Assembly: GCA_029964075.1 (NCBI GenBank)
Contig: CM057149.1
Location: 22,024,197-22,088,196 of the forward strand
Source: Patiria pectinifera
Lineage: Eukaryota > Echinodermata > Asteroidea > Valvatida > Asterinidae
Length of the DNA stretch: 64,000 bases
Direction: 5' to 3'
The translations under genes were made by a program, and so were the position numbers. This document shows positions 26,801 through 38,800 of the stretch, piece by piece. How positions within the stretch are numbered: the first letter of the stretch is position 1; the number at the start of each line of letters is the position of its first letter. The notes beneath the pieces were generated by a model. The model made no database searches, was not told the origin of the DNA, and saw only the letters and a program-made list of their open reading frames with translations.

Positions 26801-29800
26801 GAAGGCTCAGCATGGAAAATATCTGCTTAGCAAAAGCAGGTTCCAAGCAGGAATGTCACACATGGAGGATATATGATTTTGTTGGTGATTGGTTCTAACT
26901 TTGGCTTTACACAGAAATCTGAAACTGGGCCCTGACAGAAACACGTACGGACTGTATAGGGGCTTTTTAAAGTTTAAAATCTTAGTAGGGAATTTTTTAA
27001 ACATTCCTTGTCACTAACAAAAAAAAGAAACATTTCTAAGACAACTTTATCTAGATGAAGATGTATAATGGTTAATCCAAATGTCCAAGTTAACTTGCCT
27101 AGTATGAAGATGAGAAGCCCACCGGTTACTCTTATCCGTTTATCTAAATTATTGTCTAAACCATTTTTCCCTTCAAAATGATAAAGTGGAAATAAAAATG
27201 AATGAATAAATGAATGAATGAATGAAACAGACGTACTCTGACATCCACAAACCTCTTACACATACTGTAGGCCTATACCTGCAGTATTTTGTTCAATTTG
27301 TTAAATCTAAACTTGGTAAACTCACAACTATAGTAATTTGAAACTGGCATGCAAATGAGATCTTTCCATCCGCGGCACTTTTGACTGCTTTTTGTCTTCA
27401 TCTGGAAGCTCAGCTGACACCAACAGACATTTCTGATTGGATGCCGTCCATGAATTGTGATATAGGCGGCTTGGAGGCTACATCTATGCTACAGACACTC
27501 TACCTCGGTCAGTTCCTTAGGGGTCCACTTAACACAAATCTGACAGCGCCGGACTGCAGCCACAGTGCTCAATCAAATGCGCTCTGCTGCAGATTATAGA
27601 TTGGGCCACCTGCCCAGGACAACCTACATACATCTAGCAAAAGCCTCAGCTGAGATACACATGTGTATACTGTACAAGCACAGAAACACTGTGAAGCTGC
27701 ACAATGTACTTTCATCCAAACACTCGGAGTACCTGACCACTTCACCATACAGATGGAGCCGTGTACGTATACCCGGAACAGCACAAGCAATTCACCTAGT
27801 GTATATTAACTGCCACGGGCACCGTTGATAACCCCCGTGTGTACTTCAGGAGTTCCAATAAGAACACCTGTAATGCAATTATCTTACAAATGAAGTTGAA
27901 GACTCGCGCACCTAATTGCATTCTCTTGTATTTCTGAGGTGTGAAGGATTTTTGATGTCTGTCTTTTTGCACAGCATTCAATGGAGACTGTATATAATTC
28001 CGTTAAAAGAGACCGTGTTGAACACCATACTGGAATTTCAAGAGTTTTATGAGCATTTATATAGCTTATCAACTCCCACCCCCCCCCTAAAAAAAAAAAC
28101 CAGCCAGGTTTCAAATCTTCAAAGCCATGGGGTGCCTGGTTGAGGTGCCTGGATGAGGTGTATCATTTAATACCTGCAATCCTTCATAAGCATGGCTCGG
28201 AAGAAAGATTTGAATATTTACAAGTTCTGGCATGTGGACTGTAATTATAGGCAACAATTGTGCTCATCGAGTTACAACGTATATTTACACATTGATTGTT
28301 GACTGTGCGCATGTACTTAGTGCTTTTTAGGAGGGTTTATTCCGTCAATCTCCATTGATTAATTACATTTCTATTCCCAAACGCCAGCAGTGAATACTAA
28401 ATGCCACACACAGATGGGAAACAAAATTACTATAAAATATTCATTGAAAGAGGACGGGGTTTTGACACATAGTCCGACTCTACATAATTTTATGTAAAAT
28501 GGTTAAATATACACATATATAGCCACAATTAACTTATTAAACTTGGTAATGTTTTAATTTTTTTAGTGAAGTAGAATACTGCTGGGCGAGTAACTTGCTT
28601 ACTAAGTACTCGTTGTTCTACTCATAGTTTTTCATCTACTTGAGTTCTTGTCCTGCATGGCGCGGGTAGAAGCAGGTTACTCACGAGTAGCAATTTAGGT
28701 TGAGGGTTCACGGCTTAATACGTCCCCTGCAAACAGGGAATCACTCCCTCCACCTCTCTCTCACACTCGTCAAAAGAAAAAAAAAATTAAGTAAATGATC
28801 CAAAACGTTGCACAGTAAGGATATCTCAGTGCTGAAGAATGTGGTGTGACTTGCACGCTATTTGCTTGTACATGTAGTTGCTTTTCATACTTTAAACGTG
28901 TATGTCATATTTCTGCTTTTAGGCAAATCGTCGATTTTAATCATGCGCATCAATCTTTTTTTTTTTCCAAAATGTTCCACGGTAGCTCCAACAGCGCCCT
29001 CTATTGCCGCACCTCCTCAATTTTTTTTTACCAAAGAGCACCAAAGAATGGGAAATTGCACCAAGGCAAATGATCGAGAGCACCAAGGCAAATTATGGAG
29101 GACACCAGTGTACATGTCATGAGGACACCAAAAAAGCAAAATAGTACCCCTCCTTGTCTGTACAATCCAAGCTTGAAGAAAAAACAAGTCAGGTGTGTTT
29201 TTACAAACACAAATGCCCCGCAACCGTGACTGTTCCCACGACATAACACCACTCTTTTAACATCAACTTATGCACCTTGGTCACATGGAACGTTCATTGA
29301 CAGCATTAGTGTCTTCTGTAGGTTTTATATGAATTAATCCCTAATCGCTTTGCTCTCAGAATAAATACAAGATTTCTATTATTTTAGCCACTGTGACCTT
29401 GACCTTTGACCTTTCGACCCCCAATGCAATAGGCCTATTTGGATTACCAAGAATGATCCACAAACCAAATTTGAAGTTCACATGTTAAGTATTTCTCAAG
29501 TTATCGCGCTGACAAAATTCCTTTTATTTTAGCCACTGTGACCTTGACCCTTGACCTTTTGGCCCCAAATGCAATAGACAATCCACAAACCAAATTTGAA
29601 GTTCACATGTAAAGTATTTCTCACGTTATCGCGCTGACAAAATTTCTATTGTTTCAGCCACTGTGACCTTGACCCTTGACCTTTCGGCCCCAAATGCAAT
29701 AGGCTTCTTAGGATTACCAAGAACAATACACAAACCAAATTTGAAGTTCAGTTGTAAAGTATTTCTCAAGTTATAGCGCTGACAAAATTTCTATTGTTTC

Positions 29801-32800
29801 AGCCACTGTGACCTTGAACCTTGACCTTTCGGCCCCAAATGCAATAGGCTTCTTAGGATTACCAAGAACAATACACAAACCAAATTTGAATTTCATATGT
29901 AAAGTATTTCTCAAGTTATCGCGCTGACAAAATTTCTTTGTTTTAGTCACTGTGACCTTGACCCTTGACCTTTCAGCCCCAAATGCAAAAGGGTTCTTAG
30001 GATTACCAAGAACAATACACAAACCAAATTTGAAGTTCATATGTTAAGTATTTCTCAAGTTATCGTGCTGACAAGATTTGTCCGGACACACACACACACA
30101 CACACACCTTCTGGAATTTGTATTCCTGTGGAGACATTTCTTTGTTCTTAAATTTACTACCTTACGGAGACATGAACACAATAGGGAACAAAAGATTGTA
30201 TACATCTCCAGAAGAACATTTCTATAGATGAATACGTCTCCACAAGAATTTCACGAAATAGATATATGGATTTTACTCAAAAACTAGGAATTTCCAAGGT
30301 AGGTTGATCTGTCGCAAATGGAAGAGTTTTAGAAAAGGGATATTTAGTCCAAATTTCAGCCCAGGAAATTAATTCTGGTTAAAATAAGAGCATTTTGAAA
30401 CTTCAATTTCACACTCGAAAACTTTACTACACGAGAACACGCACGCACACACCCACCCACTAACACACCCACACACACACCCACCCACGGAAGGACAAGG
30501 CGGAAACAGTATGCCCCTTCGGCTTCGCCGCGGGGCATAAAAAACACGTCTATTCCAGAACTTTGGTCTGACCAGAGACCGAATATTTTTTTTGGGGGGG
30601 GCCTTATGGGAATGCAGTCAACTAGTTGTGTGTACTCAACTAGTTGCGTGTACTCAACTAGTTGCGTGTACTCAACTACTCATGAGTAATTTCTTTGCGA
30701 GTACTCGAGAAGAAAAATCCACTACTCTCTCAGGCCTAAAGCAGTTAGTTACAGATCAATGAAACAATACAGTAGCGTGGAAATAACTCAAGCGTAGTTC
30801 TCTCCAACTCCGAAAATTAAAAAAAATTCCCAGCAAAAGAACCCCAGTAATCCTCTCCTATAAAACATAGAGCTCTATGCTCTTGACAATAAGAACCCGA
30901 GTGCACTAATGAATTTGACAGACCTCTAGTTTCTTAACAAGAAAAAAGTCATGCAAATTCATTTCGTCCCACTGACAACGGCCCTTGAAAAACAAACTGC
31001 AAGTCATGTCTATTTACATCAGTGGTACATCTATCACGTACAGGTTCTGTGTCATCCAGGTAGTGTGAGGGAGATTCTGAACTCTATACCGGACTATTAT
31101 GACCATGTGTACATTGTATGTAAACTAATGGTATGTAAACACTGCACAATATAGGTATCCAGCAGGATTCAATTAGTTCGTGTCCATGTATATCACAAGA
31201 TAATTATACGGGAATATAAAATAGAGCAAGGCCAGGCACTTTGAAGGTACCACATGACAAATTTGGGTATTTGTGTTAATTGATATCTTTGAAGAAAAAA
31301 AACCCACCAAATAATCATGATGTGTTTATAATTAATGCAAAAAGTGAGATACAGTGTTTTGATCGGTATGCACGCATATAATTATGAATCTTTCTATCAA
31401 GCAGGATTGTAATTGTACTGGAACTATGGACGGGCAGTAGATGGCGCTATTCAACCACTTTCAAGAGGAATAGACGGTTACTACACACAGTGTGCGCGTA
31501 CCAGCTGTGTGCGCATTTTGCGTGTATCATGGTGCGGAGTACACATGACTAATGTTATTCTTTAATCCTGCTGTTTGATCTGTCACAGACAGTCACAAAA
31601 AGTTATCTTCTTCCCCTGCAAGCCCTTAACACAGGCTAGTCACTAACAGTCAGATCATATTTCAAGCAAACACCCTGAGTAGTCAAATTCAGTCAACAGA
31701 CAAAAACAGGCAACTGGTAGGCACAGCTGGCTTATCAATCACCTACCAGTACGTGAACAGTCAAAGCATCGCTGTATCAAGTTACATAAACAGTCACAGC
31801 CACTAATCCTGCTTTCTGTAGGCTGGGAGCTCTTTAACTGTTAAATACAGTCACTTGATTGATTTTGACTGCGGCACAGAATGTATGTTTGCGTAGCGGG
31901 TTAATGTGCACAAACCAATAGCGAATTCCTGTGAGCGTCAAACATCATGGAGGGTGCGTTCGAATGTACGTCTAGCTCTCACAGTGGTCTGATTGAATAG
32001 AGGGGGTATAGGCCTACATGTACATTGAGCCCACAGAGGGCACTGTTATGCTGCCTTCCCCAGAGTCAACCATGACAAAAGCAGACCCATTCGCAATATG
32101 GTGTGCAGTGATGATTGTGGCACATTGTCAACGACACATAAATTTGTATGACATGTATGAGGAAGAAATTTATGTACAGTCATGTACAGTCATGATAATA
32201 ATACAGGTATAGCACCAAGCTACACATCAGAAGAGTGCGCACTGAAGCTGTACCCTCATCCAAAAGTAATTTGCATTATTACAGCTGAGGGCTGACTTGA
32301 CTTCTAAAATTACAGCGTTCAAGAAAATAAGGAACTGATGACTGACTAAATTTGTACAAAACCTAGGTGCAAAGCAATCTGAAAGTACGGACCACAAATT
32401 TGTGTGCATGACTGAAAATGGCTTCAAAGTGACAAGTAACTGTAAAATAATTTGCATTTTTATCACTCGAGGGCCAGCGTGCAGGGATCCCACATCCAGT
32501 TATCCAGGACAGGTCAAAATAAACCCCAGCCAACCAATGTCAACACAGCTGCATGCATGCACAGATAAACCTGGTACTACGGTACATTGTGCACAATATT
32601 CATGTCACTGGTGTCCATACTTAATGACATAATATATGTACGTACTACGTTTGAGTGTATGGTTATACGGCCAAAGAATCTCCCTTACACATGCACTAAC
32701 AAATGGATCATTAATAATCGTTTGAACGACTTTAAACGATAACAATTCTACATCCGTTTCCAAATTGTCCATAATGTTTAAACAAAATCCACAATATAAA

Positions 32801-35800
32801 AGTGACATGTTTCCTCTGTCTGCCCTCAAAGTAATAGGCCTAGATGTGCATTTTACAGAAAAAAATAAAGGATGCCTTTAAAACCATTTTAATTCCAAAG
32901 GAAAAGGACGGTCCAATGAACAATCTTTTTTTTGTAGATCGGGGTCAATGATGCCCTTTGTTTAATTGTTGCACACCTACATGTATTCAGGTATGCGCCA
33001 TTGCAAACACATACTGGGACAGCTGGCAGCATTTTTTGAAGTGGCTAAATGTTTGAACGTTTAAACGGTACTCCATAGATTTGCTAAATGTTTACCAAAT
33101 TAACACAAAAAGTCCCATCCTTCATCAGTATGACTATGAATGATCGTTTCATATTGCGCACCTTAAAAAAATAAACGAATTGGATCACAAAAATCGAGTG
33201 TGAAATTGTTGCTCATGCACCAATGGCTGTCAAAGTCAAGAGTGACTATCAAATATGCCACACAATGAAGCAACTGACCCGTACAATTACTTGATGAATT
33301 CCATTTAACAAACCAACAATCCATAAACTGACTGCACTTTTGCGAAAACCAGAACAACCACTGAAGGCTATACGTACGTGTCCATGGACTACAAACTCAT
33401 TCATAACAATTGTGTACAATGGGAAACGAGGAGTTGCCTAGCCAAACAAAGTAATATACATTGTATACTCCCATATTTTGGGGTTTTTTTTCTATTCTCG
33501 AGGAATGAATGAATCACAGATATCTTTAGAGACATGGTTGAGTAACTACACATAATAGTGGGCTTCCACGGTTTAATATTTGGTACAATATTTGGTACGT
33601 ACTAGTACTAGTATGGTACATACAAATTGGTCATAGTTTTTTCTTAGAAATAGCGATGGAATTTTCTAAACGTAAAAACTATTTATTACTTATGTTGGTC
33701 ATTGTGTTTCTGAATCTAGTATTATATACATAAATGTACATAGGATCATTTGTTTTTTGTGCATTTTTGTTTGTTTGAATTTTGCAACAAAATGGCTCAA
33801 ATAACAACTAACTATAGTTTAAGTTTCAGCTTGGTGGAATGCATTTTTTGGGGTCTCGTAACTGGATTCCATTGCTAAGTAACCCTAACCCCTTTAAAGA
33901 GCACTGTTACTAGAAAATATTGTAACTCAATGTACCGTTTCGATATTCAGTGCAGTGTAAACAGATTTGAGAGAGTGTGCATGTACAGGTACATGTAAAG
34001 GTACATGTACATACACGTATGCATTATTGAATAGGGCCCACAAGCACAGTGGAATTCAAAGGACTGAAGTTACACTGTGTGTGCCTGAGCATAAGCACAG
34101 AAAAGTTGTGGTTAGTGCTAGACATTTTCCAAGTAGTGGGGAGAACGATGAGACTAGTGTAGATGATGAAGGGGAGGTAGTTATGAGCCATGCAGTGTAG
34201 GCAGTGGGTCAGTCTTGAAGTTGGCATCAATGAGTGTAGAGCTATAGCAGAAGAAAGTGCCTAGTACAGAGAGGAGCGTGTTGTGGGAAAGAGCAGCAAT
34301 CGGTGAGTGTTCACTATTTTTAAGCGGAAATGTTTAGAGAACCAAGTGGATACAAAGGTGTTTAGTGAAGCAAGAATTTAGTGAAGAATTAAGATGACAC
34401 GCAGAAGTTTACCGATTCTGTTATCCGCTCAGATCTAAGAAATTTGCATTGCATGATTGGCAGCTATCTCAGAAAGTTCAGGGACACCTGCTAAAGTGGT
34501 TGCACCTGGTGCAGGGGCACCTGGTGCAGGGGCACCTGGTGCAGGGGCACCTGGTGCAGGGGCACCTGGTGCAGGGGCACCTGGTGCAGGGGCACCTGGT
34601 GCAGGGGCACCTGGTGCAGGGGCACCTGGTGCAGGGGCACCTGGTGCAGGGGCACCTGGTGCAGGGGCACCTGGTGCAGGGGCACCTGGTGCAGGGGCAC
34701 CTGGTGCAGGGGCACCTGGTGCAGGGGCACCTGGTGCAGGGGCACCTGGTGCAGGGGCACCTGGTGCAGGGGCACCTGGTGCAGGGGCACCTGGTGCAGG
34801 GGCACCTGGTGCAGGGGCACCTGGTGCAGGGGCACCTGGTGCAGGGGCACCTGGTGCAGGGGCACCTGGTGCAGGGGCACCTGGTGCAGGGGCACCTGGT
34901 GCAGGGGCACCTGGTGCAGGGGCACCTGGTGCAGGAGCACCTGGTGCAGGAGCACCTGGTGAAGGAGCACCTGGTGAAGGAGCACCTGGTGAAGGAGCAC
35001 CTGGTGAAGGAATAGGTGCACCTGATAAAGGGGACATCTGTTAAAGGGGTTTTGTGAATTCTCCTACCGGGGGTAATGTAAATGTAAAAGTTATTACATT
35101 GTATTGAAAGGCGAAGTTGAATTCATGATTAAAGTGACATTCATTGGTAATTTATTTACGCCTCCAATTCATTAGACTTGAGTGCTCTCATGTTTCTGTG
35201 TCATTTAAACTGATTCTATACCCCCTTATGTGATTGTGCCCATTGCCTGGCGGTAGATTTCACCAAAACGGATCTGCTCTCTTGGCTTAAGTTATACCGC
35301 TCGCTGCCAAGGCCAGGAACTTCCATAGCGCTGGGTCAGGGTCGGCACAAATGGTGTCAAAAGTGGGATAGGCAATGGTGCACTAGAAAGGAGGGGATCA
35401 GGGTAGTTGACACTGTAAATTTTGCACGAGCAGCAGGTGCAGTCTGTTACATGTGAATTGGTAGATTTAATGTATTTTTTTGTGTGAATGTGGCACTTGA
35501 GGGTGGCCATACAGCAGTAGCAGAGAAAAGAGTTGACTGTGGCACTTGAGGGTGACCATAAGGCAGTAGCAGAGAAAAGAGTTAAATGTGGCACTTGAGG
35601 GTGGCCATACGGCAGTACCAGAGAAAAGAGTTGAATGGCACTTGAGGGTGACCATGCGGCAGTACCAGAGAAAAGAGTTGAATGTGGCACTTGAGGTTGA
35701 CCATAAGGCAGTAGCAGAGAAAAGAGTTGAATGTGGCACTTGAGGGTGACCATAAGGCAGTAGCAGAGAAAAGAGTTGAATGTGGCACTTGAGGGTGGCC

Positions 35801-38800
35801 ATAAGGCAGTAGAAGAGAAAAGAGTTGAATGTGGCACTTGAGGGTGACCATGCGGCAGTACCAGAGAAAAGAGTTGAATGTGGCACTTGAGGTTGACCAT
35901 AAGGCAGTAGCAGAGAAAAGAGTTGAATGTGGCACTTGAGGGTGACCATAAGGCAGTAGCAGAGAAAAGAGTTGAATGTGGCACTTGAGGGTGACCATAT
36001 GGCAGTAGTAGAGAAAAGAGTTGAATGTGGCACTTGAGGGTGACCACAAGGCAGTATACACCAGTAGCAGAGAAAAGAGTTGAATGTGGCACTTGAGGGT
36101 GACCATAAGGCAGTAGCAGAGAAAAGAGTTAAATGTGGCACTTGAGGGTGGCCATACGGCAGTACCAGAGAAAAGAGTTGAATGTGGCACTTGAGGTTGA
36201 CCATAAGGCAGTAGCAGAGAAAAGAGTTGAATGTGGCACTTGAGGGTGACCATAAGGCAGTAGCAGAGAAAAGAGTTGAATGTGGCACTTGAGGGTGACC
36301 ATAAGGCAGTAGCAGAGAAAAGAGTTAAATGTGGCACTTGAGGGTGGCCATACGGCAGTACCAGAGAAAAGAGTTGAATGGCACTTGAGGGTGACCATGC
36401 GGCAGTAGCTGAGAAAAGAGTTGAATGTGGCACTTGAGGGTGACCATAAGGCAGTAGCAGAGAAAAGAGTTGAATGTGGCACTTGAGGGTGGCCATAAGG
36501 CAGTAGAAGAGAAAAGAGTTGAATGTGGCACTTGAGGGTGACCATGCGGCAGTACCAGAGAAAAGAGTTGAATGTGGCACTTGAGGTTGACCATAAGGCA
36601 GTAGCAGAGAAAAGAGTTGAATGTGGCACTTGAGGGTGACCATAAGGCAGTAGCAGAGAAAAGAGTTGAATGTGGCACTTGAGGGTGACCATATGGCAGT
36701 AGTAGAGAAAAGAGTTGAATGTGGCACTTGAGGGTGACCACAAGGCAGTATACGGCAGTAGCAGAGAAAAGAGTTGAATGTGGCACTTGAGGGTGGCCAT
36801 ACGGCAGTAGCAGAGAAAAGAGTTGAATGTGGCACTTGAGGGTGGCCATACGGCAGTAGCAGAGAAAAGAGTTGAATGTGGCACTTGAGGGTGACCATAC
36901 GGCAGTAGCAGAGAAAAGAGTTGAATGTGGCACCTGAGGGTGACCATACGGCAGTAGCAGAGAAAAAGAGTTGAATGTGGCACTTGAGGGTGGCCATATG
37001 GCAGTAGCAGAGAAAAGAGTTGAATGTGGCACTTGAGGGTGACCAAATGGCAGTATACGGCAGTAGCAGAGAAAAGAGTTGAATGTGGCACTTGAGGGTG
37101 ACCATACGGCAGTAGCAGAGAAAAGAGTTGAATGTGGCACTTGAGGGTGACCATACGGCAGTAGCAGAGAAAAGAGTTGAATGTGGCACTTGAGGGTGAC
37201 CATAAGGCAGTAGCAGAGAAAAGAGTTGAATGTGGCACTTGAGGGTGACCATAAGGCAGTAGCAGAGAAAAGAGTTGAATGTGGCACTTGAGGGTGGCCA
37301 TATGGCAGTAGCAGAGAAAAGAGTTGAATGTGGCACTTGAGGGTGACCATAAGGCAGTAGCAGAGAAAAGAGTTGAATGTGGCACTTGAGGGTGACCATA
37401 AGGCAGTAGCAGAGAAAAGAGTTGAATGTGGCACTTGAGGGTGGCCATATGGCAGTAGCAGAGAAAAGAGTTGAATGTGGCACTTGAGGGTGACCATAAG
37501 GCAGTAGCAGAGAAAAGAGTTGAATGTGGCACTTGAGGGTGACCATAAGGCAGTAGCAGAGAAAAGAGTTGAATGTGGCACTTGAGGGTGGCCATATGGC
37601 AGTAGCAGAGAAAAGAGTTGAATGTGGCCCTTGAGGGTGACCATAAGGCAGTAGCTGAGAAAAGAGTTGAATGTGGCACTTGAGGGTGACCATAAGGCAG
37701 TAGCAGAGAAAAGAGTTGAATGTGGCACTTGAGGGTGACCATGCGGCAGTAGCGGAGAAAAGAGTTGAATGTGGCACTTGAGGGTGACCATAAGGCAGTA
37801 GCAGAGAAAAGAGTTGAATGTGGCACTTGAGGGTGACCATACGGCAGTAGCAGAGAAAAGAGTTGAATGTGGCACTTGAGGGTGACCATGCGGCAGTAGC
37901 AGAGAAAAGAGTTGAATGTGGCACTTGAGGGTGACCATACGGCAGTAGCAGAGAAAAGAGTTGAATGTGGCACTTGAGGGTGACCATAAGGCAGTAGCTG
38001 AGAAAAACAGTTGAATGTGGCACTTGAGGGTGACCATAAGGCAGTAGCGGAGAAAAGAGTTGAATGTGGCACTTGAGGGTGACCATGCGGCAGTAGCGGA
38101 GAAAAGAGTTGAATGTGGCACTTGAGGGTGACCATAAGGCAGTAGCGGAGAAAAGAGTTGAATGTGGCACTTGAGGGTGACCATGCGGCAGTACCAGAGA
38201 AAAGAGTTGAATGTGGCGCTTGAGGGTGACCATGCGGCAGTACCAGAGAAAAGAGTTGAATGTGGCGCTTGAGGGTGGCCATAAGGCAGTACCAGAGAAA
38301 AGAGTTGAATGTGGCACTTGAGGGTGGCCATATGGCAGTACCAGAGAAAAGAGTTGAATGTGGCACTTGAGGGTGACCATAAGGCAGTAGCAGAGAAAAG
38401 AGTTGAATGTGGCACTTGAGGGTGACCATACGGCAGTAGCGGAGAAAAGAGTTGAATGTGGCACTTGAGGGTGACCATAAGGCAGTACCAGAGAAAAGAG
38501 TTGAATGTGGCCCTTGAGGGTGACCATAAGGCAGTAGCAGAGAAAAGAGTTGAATGTGGCACTTGAGGGTGACCATAAGGCAGTAGCAGAGAAAAGAGTT
38601 GAATGTGGCACTTGAGGGTGACCATACGGCAGTAGCTGAGAAAAGAGTTGAATGTGGCACTTGAGGGTGACCATACGGCAGTAGCTGAGAAAAGAGCTGA
38701 ATGCTGCACTTGAGGGTGGCCATAGGGTAAGAACCGTAGAAATACCTGAATAAGTGGGAGTTCTAATTGGCTGATTGATAAATTGAGAGATAGCACACTC

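Noticed and set aside
29771..30040. 89-codon frame with an internal duplication ([13 protein letters not shown] twice)
   Set aside because: The duplication is just two units of the AGGTCA array read in one frame.
33967..34200. 77-codon acidic frame upstream of the 15-bp array
   Set aside because: It has a somewhat coding-like end ([16 protein letters not shown]) but no recognised homologue, splice site or link to the LTR element, so it was not called a gene.
34435..35044. Collagen-like (GAPGAG) and QGHLV repeat proteins on both strands
   Set aside because: These come from the 15-bp array, whose period is a multiple of three with no stop in four frames. No flanking domain, signal peptide or splice structure supports a gene.
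34502..38725. CRISPR-like array
   Set aside because: There are no unique spacers between the units, the repeats are contiguous, and the host is clearly eukaryotic.
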